Source: Planctomycetaceae bacterium
GTDB lineage: Bacteria; Planctomycetota; Planctomycetia; Gemmatales; Gemmataceae
Reading direction: 5' to 3'
Assembly (NCBI GenBank): GCA_013823135.1
Contig: PNLP01000030.1
Coordinates: 18,275-82,274 of the forward strand
DNA length: 64,000 bases
The position numbers and the translations under genes were made by a program. The notes under the pieces are model-generated. The model was not told where the DNA came from. It saw only the letters and a list, made by a program, of their open reading frames with translations, and did no database searches. Of this stretch, positions 41,269 through 50,326 are shown piece after piece. Positions within the stretch are counted from its first letter, which is position 1; every line of letters starts with the position of its first letter.

Positions 41269-42042
41269 TCACCCCGCCTTTCCCAGGATGTAGCGGCCGG
41301 GGTCGACCTCCGTGCGCAAGATACGCAACTGCTCGTCGGTCGGTTCCGCGGTTGTCGTGAGAGGGTCGCACGCCTCCAGTTCGAAGCCGGTCGCGGCGCG
41401 AACTTGTTCCAGTGTCTTGCCGGGGTGCAGGCTCTTCACTCGCATTCGCTTCGTGTCCGGTGCGAAGTCGAGCACGCACAAATCCGTGATGACGCGGTGT
41501 GGTCCGGTGCCGGCTGGCAAGCCCGCCGCTTCGCGTGCTCCGGGGCCAGTCAGATAGCCGGGCGTGGTCAGGAAGTCGAGCTTCGGTGAGAACTTCTTCG
41601 CGTCGTGCTTCATCACGATCAGCGTGCGCCAGCAGAACGACGCCAGGTCGTTCGCGCCGCCACTCCCCGGCAACCGCACCTTCGGCTTGTCGTGCGTCCC
41701 GCCAATGAACGTGCTGTTCAGGTTGCCATACGGGTCGATCTGTGCGCCGCTCAGGAAGGTGTAATCGACCATGCCGCGCTGGCAGAACTGCATCACGTCA
41801 GCCATCGAGGTTGCCATCACGGCCCGGTGAAACGTGGTGCTGTCGCCGACGCTCACGGGCATCGTCGGGAGTTGCGGAGCAACTCCGCCCGCTTCGAACA
41901 TGATGACCAGATTCGGGGCGTGCGTCCGCTGGGCGAGCATCGCCGCGGCGCACGGTAAGCCGGTCCCCACGGCGACGGTCTTGCCGTCTTCGAGTTCCCG
42001 CGCCGCACAGCAGATCATCAATTCCATCGACGTAAACGACAT
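41269..42042 (-). CDS. CoA-transferase beta subunit (GctB/IpdB-like)
   Basis: This 257-aa protein of the family I CoA-transferase beta type contains MELMICCAARELEDGKTVAV, VGTGLPCAAAMLAQRTHAPN and the FEAGGVAPQLPTMP segment carrying the probable catalytic Glu. It also has VDYTFLSGAQIDPYGNLNST and GSGGANDLASFCWRTLIVM. It resembles the beta chain of glutaconate or IpdAB-type CoA-transferases, which act as heteromers. No alpha subunit is adjacent, so a partner must be encoded elsewhere. A palindrome sits 18 nt upstream of the start. Confidence 0.8.
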   Translation of the reverse strand: MSFTSMELMICCAARELEDGKTVAVGTGLPCAAAMLAQRTHAPNLVIMFEAGGVAPQLPTMPVSVGDSTTFHRAVMATSMADVMQFCQRGMVDYTFLSGAQIDPYGNLNSTFIGGTHDKPKVRLPGSGGANDLASFCWRTLIVMKHDAKKFSPKLDFLTTPGYLTGPGAREAAGLPAGTGPHRVITDLCVLDFAPDTKRMRVKSLHPGKTLEQVRAATGFELEACDPLTTTAEPTDEQLRILRTEVDPGRYILGKAG

Positions 42043-42060
42043 GGAGAGACTCCGAAATTC

Positions 42061-42124
42061 TGGCGAGCGGGGGACGTAAGTCCCCTGTTGTGGTGAACAG
42101 GGGACTTACGTCCCCCGCTCGCCA
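42061..42124. repeat. GGCGAGCGGGGGACGT palindrome, intergenic copy
   Basis: The arms TGGCGAGCGGGGGACGTAAG... (42061-42089) and the exact inverse (42096-42124) enclose a 6-nt loop. The arm differs from the copy inside pfaC (25380-25452) by one base (GTAAGT versus GTGAGT), and the change is compensated in the other arm. Confidence 0.9.
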
Positions 42125-42209
42125 AGACTCAATCGGCGCTGACACACGCCATCCGATTGCTTATTCTTGACTAAGTACCGCCCTCATTACAACCGCCGAG
42201 ACGAGACAC

Positions 42210-43175
42210 GTGAGTACCGTTCCTGCTGTTGTGTCGATGACATCGACCTTCCCCCGCCCGAAACTCGTGGTGTGGTTCCTCGCCACGCTGATCGCGATCC
42301 ACATACTCGCGCTCACCGCGTTCTTGCCATACGTCTTTGTGTGGTGGGGACTTCCGGTCATTATCGTCGGAAACTTCATCTTCGGCTCGATGGGGATCAA
42401 CCTCGGCTACCACCGAATGTTGACGCACAAGGCCGCGTCGTTCCCGAAATTCCTGGAACGTCTGTGGGTGCTCTGCGGCGTGTGTAGCCTGGAAGGTTCG
42501 CCACTGTGGTGGGTCTGCGTGCATCGCATTCACCACCAGCACAGCGACGAAAATGGCGACCCGCACAGCCCGCGTGAAAGTTTCTACTGGGGGCACATGC
42601 AGTGGATTTACACCGCCGACCCCCGGCAACGGTCGCTCTCGACGTTCGAGAAATACATCCCCGACCTCATGACCGATCCGTTCCTTCGCTGGCTGCATCG
42701 CGGCAATAAGTGGATTGTCGTGTACGTGGTTCACGCCCTGCTCATCGCGGCGATCGGCTTCGGTCTCGGTTTCCTGATCGAAGATACCACCGAGGCCGCG
42801 GTGCAACTGGGGACCCAGATCTTCGTGTGGGCGGTGCTGGTTCGCACAGTGTACGTCTGGCACATCACCTGGCTGGTGAACTCGGCCGCACACCGCTGGG
42901 GCTACCGCAACTATCAGACCTCGGACCGCAGCCGGAACAACGCCGTGGTCGCACTGCTGACGAACGGCGAAGGCTGGCACAACAACCACCACGCCACGCC
43001 GCGAGCCTGTTCGCAGGGTCACCGCTGGTGGGAGATCGACCTGACCTTCACCGCCGTGCGAATGCTGCAACTGGTTGGCCTCGCCTGGGACGTGGTGCCG
43101 GTGAAGGTGCCGAAGCACATCGCCGAGAAGAAGGAGTTGGGAATCGGGAGTCGGGAATCGGGGCAGACAGAATAG
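42210..43175 (+). CDS. acyl-CoA/acyl-lipid desaturase (delta-9-like)
   Basis: This 321-aa integral-membrane di-iron fatty-acid desaturase has three histidine boxes: HRMLTH, HRIHHQH and HNNHH. Hydrophobic segments surround them (VVWFLATLIAIHILALTAF near the N-terminus). It inserts a cis double bond into saturated acyl chains with O2. The start is GTG 42210; ATG 42237 is an alternative. The last ~12 residues (LGIGSRESGQTE) are encoded by a GGGAATCGGGAGTCGGGAAT repeat typical of intergenic DNA, so the C-terminus may have been extended. It is the only oxygen-dependent desaturase here, about 9.5 kb from the ole genes. Confidence 0.88.
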   Translation: MSTVPAVVSMTSTFPRPKLVVWFLATLIAIHILALTAFLPYVFVWWGLPVIIVGNFIFGSMGINLGYHRMLTHKAASFPKFLERLWVLCGVCSLEGSPLWWVCVHRIHHQHSDENGDPHSPRESFYWGHMQWIYTADPRQRSLSTFEKYIPDLMTDPFLRWLHRGNKWIVVYVVHALLIAAIGFGLGFLIEDTTEAAVQLGTQIFVWAVLVRTVYVWHITWLVNSAAHRWGYRNYQTSDRSRNNAVVALLTNGEGWHNNHHATPRACSQGHRWWEIDLTFTAVRMLQLVGLAWDVVPVKVPKHIAEKKELGIGSRESGQTE

Positions 43176-43195
43176 CCCGGTATTGGGAAGCAGCC

Positions 43196-43657
43196 ATGTT
43201 GCCCCCAGACTTCGAGGAGCGAAAACGAGCGGCCCAGAAGAAATCAGCGTATATGCGCGCGATCAAGCGACTATGTGCGAACGGAATTGACCCGGATCAG
43301 TTTCCGTATCGGTTCCTCACAGCAGTAGAAACGGAGATCCTCTGGAAAGCACCACCTGCCGACGTACGAGAGGAACTGGTTACGAGTTGGGAGACCGTAG
43401 TTGACGAAATTGCGGTGTGGGCGAGGGGATTCTCAGAAGTAGCTGTGTATTTGTACGACGCAGGCTCCTATTTCGTGGTGCCAGGTTTGGTCGTCGCAGC
43501 TTCAATCGACGCCTTCCGTCAGTCCGCTATGAACGGTTGTGACTTCTACATCACAACCCCAGACGGACGATCCGGCCGCTTGTACGACAAGGGCGAGAAC
43601 AGGAACAGCATTCGGCGTTGGGACGGTTGCGATCCTCATCTCGTAAACACGCCATGA
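43196..43657 (+). CDS. hypothetical soluble protein
   Basis: This 153-aa protein starts at ATG 43196, with GGGAAG 9 nt before it. The sequence is well balanced (PPDFEERKRAAQKKSAYMRA, WETVVDEIAVWARG, CDFYITTPDGRSGRLYDKGE), with no membrane segment. Its stop overlaps the ATG of the next gene by 4 nt (ATGA), so the two are probably translationally coupled. No family was recognised. Confidence 0.55.
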   Translation: MLPPDFEERKRAAQKKSAYMRAIKRLCANGIDPDQFPYRFLTAVETEILWKAPPADVREELVTSWETVVDEIAVWARGFSEVAVYLYDAGSYFVVPGLVVAASIDAFRQSAMNGCDFYITTPDGRSGRLYDKGENRNSIRRWDGCDPHLVNTP

Positions 43658-44121
43658 GTGCCACCGTAATCGAAGCGCCGCAGGAATACGACGGCACCGG
43701 GCCGAGCGTGTTCCTCGCGGGCGGCATTAGCGGCACTCTCGACTGGCAAACGGTCGTGATTGATACCCTGAGCGACCTGCCAATCACCCTGCTCAACCCG
43801 CGCCGCAAGAACTACCCCTGGAACGAACCCAGCGCCGCAGCGGCGCAGATCGAATGGGAGTTCCGTCATCTGCGACGAGCAACGGCCGTGCTGTTCTGGT
43901 TCCCGCCGGAAACGCTCTGCCCCATCGCTCTGTTCGAACTCGGCGGTCGGATTCAGGTTCGTGAGCAGGCACTGTTCGTGGGCACCGACCCCGGCTACGC
44001 CCGCAAACTCGACGTCGAGATTCAGTTGCGGCTCGCACGACCCGAGGTTCAGCTCGTCGCGAGTCTCGGCGATCTCAGCCAGCAAGTTCGCGATTGGTTC
44101 GCCTCGACCAATGCAGCGTAA
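43654..44121 (+). CDS. nucleoside 2-deoxyribosyltransferase-like protein
   Basis: This 155-aa protein contains SVFLAGGISGTLDWQ at its N-terminus, LNPRRKNYPW, a W-E-F-R-H-L helix, and FWFPPETLCPIALFELGGR, where the Glu aligns with the catalytic residue of deoxyribosyltransferase-like folds. Such proteins transfer or hydrolyse N-glycosidic bonds in deoxynucleosides; some act in phage defence or nucleotide sanitation. The start at ATG 43654 overlaps the preceding gene's stop, supporting a two-gene operon. Confidence 0.7.
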   Translation: MSATVIEAPQEYDGTGPSVFLAGGISGTLDWQTVVIDTLSDLPITLLNPRRKNYPWNEPSAAAAQIEWEFRHLRRATAVLFWFPPETLCPIALFELGGRIQVREQALFVGTDPGYARKLDVEIQLRLARPEVQLVASLGDLSQQVRDWFASTNAA

Positions 44122-44221
44122 GCGAACCCCAGAAAAAGAGTTGACCGTTCCCCCTTTCGTCACGAGACTGACCCGAGACGAAACCCACCCGCGTCCGCAC
44201 CCTCCCCAGAAGGATTCCGTC

Positions 44222-44800
44222 ATGCTCCGCACGCTCTCTCGCGTCTCATTCGCCGTTGCGCTCTGTTTCGCGGTCCCCGTGTTCGCGGCCGACGAGCCCA
44301 AACTGGAACCCGGCACCATTGAGCTGTTCAACGGCAAAGACCTCACCGGCTGGGGCTACAAGTCCAAGGACAAGTTCGAATCGTTCGACGGCAAAACCGA
44401 GGCTTCCGACAAGCGATACTCGGCAAAAGACGGCGTGCTGACCGTGAACCCCGGCAAGGGCACCGCACAACTCTGGACGAAGGAAGCATTCCCGAAAGAC
44501 TTCGAACTGCGACTGGAGTTCCGGGCCGCGGTCAACGCGGATAGCGGACTGTTCGTCCGCGGGCCACAGTTGCAAGTTCGGGACTATCTCGTCGCCGGCC
44601 CGTACAAGGAACTGAAGAAGTACAAGCCACAGGACTGGAACGAGATCGTCGTCATCGTGAAGGGCGAAGTCGCACACTGCACCTGCAATGGCGAGATTCT
44701 CAACGCGACGATGAAGGTGCCGGCCACTGGCCCGATCGGTCTCGAAGCTGACCGCGACACGATGGAATACCGCAAGATTCGCCTCAAAGAGATCAAGTAA
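44222..44800 (+). CDS. DUF1080 secreted protein (3-keto-disaccharide hydrolase family)
   Basis: This 192-aa protein with signal peptide (SFAVALCFAVPVFAADEPK) is followed by the typical DUF1080 opening IELFNGKDLTGWGYKSKD and the concanavalin-like beta strands LRLEFRAAVNADSGLFVRGP. The family includes 3-keto-disaccharide hydrolases of the periplasm and is expanded in planctomycetes. A second, divergent member lies at 63069-63857. The start was set at ATG 44222 because the signal peptide begins there. Confidence 0.85.
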   Translation: MLRTLSRVSFAVALCFAVPVFAADEPKLEPGTIELFNGKDLTGWGYKSKDKFESFDGKTEASDKRYSAKDGVLTVNPGKGTAQLWTKEAFPKDFELRLEFRAAVNADSGLFVRGPQLQVRDYLVAGPYKELKKYKPQDWNEIVVIVKGEVAHCTCNGEILNATMKVPATGPIGLEADRDTMEYRKIRLKEIK

Positions 44801-44807
44801 CTCGCAT

Positions 44808-44888
44808 TTGGCGAGCCACGGAGTTCACCTCCGTGGGTATTGATGATGTCAAATCAAGACCACGGGGATGAACCCCGTGGCTCGCCAA
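44808..44888. repeat. inverted repeat between DUF1080 and SGNH genes
   Basis: TTGGCGAGCCACGGAGTTCA begins the left arm (44808-44836), and the right arm ends ACCCCGTGGCTCGCCAA (44860-44888). Each arm carries its own small palindrome. It lies between two same-strand genes for secreted proteins. Confidence 0.8.
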
Positions 44889-44923
44889 AACACACTCGTT
44901 TCCTCACCACGAAAGGCTCTCTC

Positions 44924-45613
44924 ATGCGTCTCCGTAATTTGCTCCTCGCGGCGATCACGCTCGCGATTCCCGCGGCCTGCTCGGCCGCCGACGAACCCCT
45001 GAAGAAGGGCGAGAAGATCGTCTTCTTCGGCGACTCCATCACCCAGGGTGGCGTCGGTCCAAAGGGCTACGTCACGGTCATCAAGAACACGCTCGCCGAG
45101 AAGCACAAGGATCTGGCCATCGAGATCGTCGGGGCCGGCATCAGCGGCAACAAAGTCCCGAACCTGCAAGCACGCCTCGAAAAGGATGTGCTGGCGAAGA
45201 AGCCGACCGTCGTCGTGATCTACATCGGCATCAACGACGTGTGGCACGGCGAGAAGAACCCCGCCAACGGCACCTCGAAGGAGAAGTTCGAGGCGGGCTT
45301 GAAGGAGATCATCGGCAAAATCAAGGACTCGGGAGCACGCGTGATCCTGTGCACGCCGAGCGTGATCGGCGAGAAGAAAGGCGGCGCAAACAAGCTGGAC
45401 GCACAACTCGACGAGTACTCCGAGATCAGCCGAAAGGTCGCGAAGGACACAGGCTCGAAGTTGTGCGACCTGCGGAAGGCGTTCGCCGATTACCTCGCCA
45501 AGAACAACGCCGATGATAAGGAATCGGGCATCCTGACCAGCGACCGCGTTCACCTGAACGAAGCTGGCAACAAGTTCGTCGCCGAGACGATCCTGGCCTC
45601 GCTAGAGAAGTGA
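44924..45613 (+). CDS. secreted SGNH/GDSL hydrolase
   Basis: This 229-aa protein has signal peptide LLLAAITLAIPAACSA. Block I is KIVFFGDSITQGGVG with nucleophile Ser, block II is near GAGISGNKVPNL (Gly), block III is YIGINDVWHG (Asn), and block V is TSDRVHLNEAGN (Asp and His). All four catalytic blocks are intact. It is likely a periplasmic esterase or deacetylase acting on acylated glycans, possibly together with the DUF1080 protein upstream. A hairpin (45628-45653) follows. Confidence 0.88.
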   Translation: MRLRNLLLAAITLAIPAACSAADEPLKKGEKIVFFGDSITQGGVGPKGYVTVIKNTLAEKHKDLAIEIVGAGISGNKVPNLQARLEKDVLAKKPTVVVIYIGINDVWHGEKNPANGTSKEKFEAGLKEIIGKIKDSGARVILCTPSVIGEKKGGANKLDAQLDEYSEISRKVAKDTGSKLCDLRKAFADYLAKNNADDKESGILTSDRVHLNEAGNKFVAETILASLEK

Positions 45614-45627
45614 GCAAGCAGTAAAAC

Positions 45628-45653
45628 CAGCGGAGGACTCGCGTCCTCCGCTG
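45628..45653. terminator. 11-bp-stem hairpin after the SGNH gene
   Basis: CAGCGGAGGAC and GTCCTCCGCTG with a 4-nt loop lie 15 nt after the SGNH stop codon. The position fits a terminator, though no T-tract follows. Confidence 0.45.
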
Positions 45654-45731
45654 ACCAGGAATGCCTCACCTCTGAATGATCGACTGCCGACCGGGGACAA
45701 CTTCGACGATGTGCCCCACGGAGTTGCCTCG

Positions 45732-47378
45732 ATGGATCATTTCACGTTGACTGGCCGCGTTGTCGATATCCACGCTGGCCGTGTGTTCTCGGGGGTCGTC
45801 GAGATTGCAAACGGCCGGATCGCGGCGATCCGTGAAACGTCAGATGCCGTCGAAGCCTCGTTTCTGCTTCCGGGGTTCGTTGACGCACACGTCCACATCG
45901 AAAGTTCGATGATGGTTCCGTCGGAGTTCGCGCGGTTCGCAGCCCCGCACGGGACCGTCGCAACCGTGTCCGACCCACACGAGATCGCCAACGTGCTCGG
46001 CGCTGACGGCGTCCGATTCATGGTTGAGAATGCCCGGCGTGTGCCATTCAAGTTCCACTTCGGGGTGCCGTCGTGCGTCCCTGCCACGGCATTCGAGACA
46101 GCAGGCGCCACGCTCGACGCATCGGCCGTCGCGCGATTGTTCGACGAGTTGCAACTCGGCTACCTCGCCGAAGTGATGAACTTTCCGGGCGTCCTCGCTG
46201 GCGATGCCGACCTGCTCGCGAAAATCGCAGCGGCCCGGTGTCGCGGGCTGCCGATCGACGGGCACGCTCCGGGGCTGCGAGGAACGGACGCCGCCCGGTA
46301 TGCGACTGCGGGGCCAAGCACCGATCACGAGTGCGTGACGCTGGACGAGGCGCTCGACAAAATCGCTGCCGGAATGAAGATCCTCATTCGCGAGGGATCG
46401 GCCGCGAAGAACTTTGCTGCCCTTCACCCGCTCCTCGCGACGCACCCGGCCGCGTGCATGTTCTGCTCGGACGACCTCCACCCGGACAACCTCGTTCGCG
46501 GCCACATCGATCGCCTCGTCGCCCGTGCCGTGCGAGAAGGCCACGAGCTCATGGCCGTGCTCCGTGCGGCGTCCACGAACCCGGTTCAGCACTATGGATT
46601 ACCCGTCGGCCTGCTCCGCGTCGGCGACCCGGCCGATCTCATCGCCGTCAACAATCTCCACGATTTTCGTGTGCGGCGAACGTACATTGACGGCCGACTC
46701 GTTGCCGAGGATGAGGTTCCGAGGTTCGATCGGGTCGCGGTCACGCCACAGAACCAGTTCAACGCGACCACGAAGACCATGGAAGAGTTCGCCGTGCCAC
46801 TCCGGGGTTCGACCCTCCGAGTGATCGATGCGTTCGACGGGAAACTTGTCACGGGCGAACTCCACCTACCTGCGAAGAACGTCGCGGGCCAAGCAGTCGC
46901 GGACCCGGCTGCGGATGTGCTGAAAATTGTCGTCGTGAACCGCTATGCGGATGCGCCGCCGGCCATCGGGTTCATCCGTGGGTTTGGCCTGAAACGTGGG
47001 GCGATCGCATCCAGTGTTGCGCACGATTCGCACAACGTCGTCGCCGTTGGGACCACCGACCAGGATCTCTGCGCGGCGGTGAACGCGATCATCGTCGCAA
47101 AGGGTGGGTTGGCCGTTGCAGACACGGGCCGCGTGGACGTACTGGAATTGCCAGTTGCGGGACTGATGAGCGCCGATGGTGAGAAAGTCGCTGCCGACTA
47201 CGCACGGCTCGATACCGCGGCCCGCGAGTTGGGGTCGTCGCTCACAGCGCCATTCATGACGCTGTCGTTCATGGCGCTGCTGGTGATTCCCGCCCTGAAG
47301 TTGAGCGACCGCGGCCTGTTCGATGGCGGGGCGTTCCGGTTCGCGTCGGTGTTCGTCTCGGATCCGGAATCCGAGTAG
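45732..47378 (+). CDS. ade: adenine deaminase
   Basis: This 548-aa amidohydrolase converts adenine to hypoxanthine in purine salvage. Metal ligands are in LPGFVDAHVHIESSMMVPSE, with GTVATVSDPHEIANVLG, DGHAPGLRG, IREGSAAKN and MFCSDDLHPDNLVRGHID. The second half shows the adenine-deaminase-specific C-terminal domain (SVAHDSHNVVAVGTTDQDL). The start is at ATG 45732; an upstream GTG at 45711 adds seven residues. The length and motif order match the Ade family. It stands alone between the SGNH gene and the TPR gene. Confidence 0.92.
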   Translation: MDHFTLTGRVVDIHAGRVFSGVVEIANGRIAAIRETSDAVEASFLLPGFVDAHVHIESSMMVPSEFARFAAPHGTVATVSDPHEIANVLGADGVRFMVENARRVPFKFHFGVPSCVPATAFETAGATLDASAVARLFDELQLGYLAEVMNFPGVLAGDADLLAKIAAARCRGLPIDGHAPGLRGTDAARYATAGPSTDHECVTLDEALDKIAAGMKILIREGSAAKNFAALHPLLATHPAACMFCSDDLHPDNLVRGHIDRLVARAVREGHELMAVLRAASTNPVQHYGLPVGLLRVGDPADLIAVNNLHDFRVRRTYIDGRLVAEDEVPRFDRVAVTPQNQFNATTKTMEEFAVPLRGSTLRVIDAFDGKLVTGELHLPAKNVAGQAVADPAADVLKIVVVNRYADAPPAIGFIRGFGLKRGAIASSVAHDSHNVVAVGTTDQDLCAAVNAIIVAKGGLAVADTGRVDVLELPVAGLMSADGEKVAADYARLDTAARELGSSLTAPFMTLSFMALLVIPALKLSDRGLFDGGAFRFASVFVSDPESE

Positions 47379-47581
47379 CCCGCTGGGTCGCACAAGTTGC
47401 AAGCAAGCCGGACTGGCGACCCGCCCCCGAATGCCCTATCTTCAACCGTGTAAACTCCATTGGTCCTGTCGCCACCCCACCTTCAGGGGCAACGGCGACA
47501 GGGGGACGACTCCGGTTCCGCGCCGACCTTCCGGCGACCCGGCGGAACCGCCAACACCATCTCTACCGGGTGCATCCTGCC

Positions 47582-50239
47582 ATGACTAGCTGGCATCGCA
47601 ACGAGTACATTCTCAAAGGCGTGTTCCTGGGGTTGTGGGTCTTCTTCGCCCTGCAAGTTCCGGGGAACCCCGCCGACGCCTGGATCGACATCGCGTGGGT
47701 TGTGGGCTGGGTCTGCGCCGGTCTCAGTGTCGGCCTCATCGCCGGCACCGCATTGCAAGTGTCGCGTGGCCTGCGACCCTGGCACAACTGGTTCGCGTTC
47801 CCGCTGCTGGTTCTCCTCGAAAGCCCCACGTTCATCTACGGCGGAATCATCGCCGGGCTGGTCGTAGGTGTGCTGTCGGGCACGGCTGGCGCGGAACCGT
47901 GGGCGTCGCAACTCGCCGGGTTCTTCGGACTGACATTCGACGACATTAAACACGCCACATCTGCAGCGCTCGCCAAAGACGACCCGCTGAAGGGCCGACT
48001 CCCCGGCGACTGGCTCGGCTACTGTGCCGTCGGTGGTGCGGTGCTCGGCTTCGCGCTGTACCGCTTCCGGCAAGTGCCCGACCAAACGCGGCGCTTCTGG
48101 ATGGGGCTGGCGATTGCCGCGTTCATGGTTTACCTCGCCAGCGAATACATCAACCGCGTGCCGGGCCTGGATATCGCCGCGGCTCGCTTCAACCTGGGCG
48201 TGTACATCCTACTTGGCTTGCCGTTCTTCTACCTGCTCACGTTCTGCGGTGAGTCGGAAGAATCGGAAGTCGAGATCATGACGCTGTGTGCCTCGCTCGG
48301 CGTCGGCCTTCACCTCATGGGGTTCGCGAGCAAGATGCCCGGCCTGGGAGCCGCGGCACCGTTCCTCATTCCGGTCACGCTGTACTTCGTGTACGCCACC
48401 CGCATCATGCCGGAACTGCGTGTGTTCAAGCACGTTCTGCGCGGCTACAGCTACATGAACCTGGGCCGGCTCGTGCTGGCGATTCAGTTCTTCCGCCGGG
48501 CGCTGGAACTCGATCCGCAAAGCCCGCTGGCGAACCAAGGGATCATCGCCCTCCACAACGGGCTGACGCTGACGCAGATCGACAGCGATCCGGGGCTCGT
48601 GGAATCACTCGACTTCACGCTGTGCCTCGATCGCGCGACTGCTTTGCTGATGCCTGCCGGCACGGTTCCCACGCCGAACCAGCGAGCCGAGGCCGAACGG
48701 TTCCTCTCGCTCGTCGAACAGAAGAAGCCCGCGTACCTCGCACAGATCGACTACCTGCGGATCATCTCCCACATGCACGCGAAGCAGTACGATGTGGCGT
48801 CGGACACGCTCTCGCGGTTGCTGAGCCCCGAAACGCCTGGCTACCACCCGGTCGTCCGCAAGCGGGTGCTATTCGATGCGTGGGATCTCGCCTTGCGGTT
48901 ACACCCGCGACTGGTCGAACGCCTGGGATGGGATGAATTGAACAAGCCCGGCCGACGGATGGAAGCGATCGCGGCCACGGAGCGCAAGCTCGCGGCCGAG
49001 CCGAACAACCCCGCCGCGATGGAATACCGCACGGTGCTGTATTCGCAACTTGCCGAGGGCGAGTTCATCTCCGCAACGTCCGGCGGGCTGCCGAAGGATT
49101 TCTCGTTCGAGTATGTCGAACAACTCGGGCTGGCGCTGGTCGATGACACGGACCCGGATCGCCGCGAGCGGGGCATGGGGTACATGCGAATCGCCGGGCG
49201 TGGGCTTCCTGATCGCGGGCCAGGAATCTACTTCAAGCTCGCGCAGGTGTACGAGAAGCACGGCGACGCCGAGAACGCACGGAAGTCTTACGAGTCGGCC
49301 AAGCAGGTCGGGCAGGCGGTCGGGCCGCGGAACCTGTACCGCGACCAGAAGCAGTTCTACCACGACGCCCTGCGGAAACTCGCGGCCATCTCCGAGGCCA
49401 AGGGGAACGCACTCGTCGCCGACGCCGAGGAAGCGAAGGGTCGCGGCGACGAGGCCGGCGCTGCCGGTCGCATGGCCGAGGCTCAGACGCACTTCGAGAC
49501 CGCCATCAACGAACTGCGGCAGTACCAGGAAGACGGCGGCTCGGCGGCCCTGGAAACGTACCGCAAACTCGCCGAGCTTTACGGCAAGACCGGCGACCCA
49601 CTGAACGCCCTACTCATGACGGAAACTGGGCTCACGTACAGCAGCACCGACGCCGATTTGCTCAAGAAGAAGGACACGTACTACTACTCCGTGCCACCGG
49701 AACGGCTGGAGAAGGTGAAGGACAAACTCACCCGGTGGTTCGACGTGAGTTACTGCGTCAAGAAGGCGATGTCGGTGTTGAACGCGAAGGATGGCGAGGC
49801 CGAGCTGCTGGACTGGGCGGCGCACCTGGCGACGCTCGCGCGGATCGTGAAGCCGACGAGCAACGGCGTTCGGCTGGTCGAAGCCCGAGTGCTGATGCGG
49901 AAGGGTGAACGCGACGCGGGGATGAAGATCCTCGAAGACATCCGCGAGGGCGACAAGGGTTCGGGCGAGGAACAGGACGCGTGGTACTCGACGACGAAAC
50001 TCCTCGGGCAACTGTATCTGGATGAGTTCGCACGGCCGGATCTTGCGTTGAAGTGCTACACCGACTTCAAGGACTACCACAAGAGCGGGGCTGACACGGT
50101 GTACCAGATTGCCCGCTGCTACGAGGCCCAGGGCGACACCGGAAACGCGATCAAGTTCTACACCGCAGTGACGGCCTACGAAGGCCACACACTCTACTGG
50201 GACGCCAAGGAAGCACTGCGGCGACTGGGCAAGGAGTGA
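47582..50239 (+). CDS. large membrane protein with TPR-like repeats
   Basis: This 885-aa protein starts at ATG 47582; GTG 47570 is possible. Residues 1-300 have about 8-9 hydrophobic segments (VFLGLWVFFALQVP, AWIDIAWVVGWVCAGLSVGL, FIYGGIIAGLVVGVLSGT). The rest is helical repeat: LGRLVLAIQFFRRALELDPQ and YFKLAQVYEKHGDAENARKS, then TYRKLAELYGKTGDPLNALL and VYQIARCYEAQGDTGNAIKF are TPR units. It is probably an inner-membrane scaffold with a large cytoplasmic or periplasmic TPR domain. No enzymatic motif is seen and no family name could be assigned. Confidence 0.7.
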   Translation: MTSWHRNEYILKGVFLGLWVFFALQVPGNPADAWIDIAWVVGWVCAGLSVGLIAGTALQVSRGLRPWHNWFAFPLLVLLESPTFIYGGIIAGLVVGVLSGTAGAEPWASQLAGFFGLTFDDIKHATSAALAKDDPLKGRLPGDWLGYCAVGGAVLGFALYRFRQVPDQTRRFWMGLAIAAFMVYLASEYINRVPGLDIAAARFNLGVYILLGLPFFYLLTFCGESEESEVEIMTLCASLGVGLHLMGFASKMPGLGAAAPFLIPVTLYFVYATRIMPELRVFKHVLRGYSYMNLGRLVLAIQFFRRALELDPQSPLANQGIIALHNGLTLTQIDSDPGLVESLDFTLCLDRATALLMPAGTVPTPNQRAEAERFLSLVEQKKPAYLAQIDYLRIISHMHAKQYDVASDTLSRLLSPETPGYHPVVRKRVLFDAWDLALRLHPRLVERLGWDELNKPGRRMEAIAATERKLAAEPNNPAAMEYRTVLYSQLAEGEFISATSGGLPKDFSFEYVEQLGLALVDDTDPDRRERGMGYMRIAGRGLPDRGPGIYFKLAQVYEKHGDAENARKSYESAKQVGQAVGPRNLYRDQKQFYHDALRKLAAISEAKGNALVADAEEAKGRGDEAGAAGRMAEAQTHFETAINELRQYQEDGGSAALETYRKLAELYGKTGDPLNALLMTETGLTYSSTDADLLKKKDTYYYSVPPERLEKVKDKLTRWFDVSYCVKKAMSVLNAKDGEAELLDWAAHLATLARIVKPTSNGVRLVEARVLMRKGERDAGMKILEDIREGDKGSGEEQDAWYSTTKLLGQLYLDEFARPDLALKCYTDFKDYHKSGADTVYQIARCYEAQGDTGNAIKFYTAVTAYEGHTLYWDAKEALRRLGKE

Positions 50240-50247
50240 AGTAGATT

Positions 50248-50313
50248 TTGTCCGAGCCCGAGCGCCAAGCGAGGATCAACGCAAACCCTCGCTTGGCGCT
50301 CGGGCTCGGACAA
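50248..50313. repeat. 27-bp-arm perfect inverted repeat
   Basis: TTGTCCGAGCCCGAGCGCCA... (50248-50274) and its exact inverse (50287-50313) lie between the convergent TPR gene and the gene at 50327. It could serve both as a terminator. Confidence 0.85.
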
Positions 50314-50326
50314 CACCACGCATCAC

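Noticed and set aside
43138..43160. Microsatellite-driven frameshift in the desaturase gene
   Set aside because: The tract lies at the very C-terminus after all His boxes; the frame is intact, so no disruption is supported.
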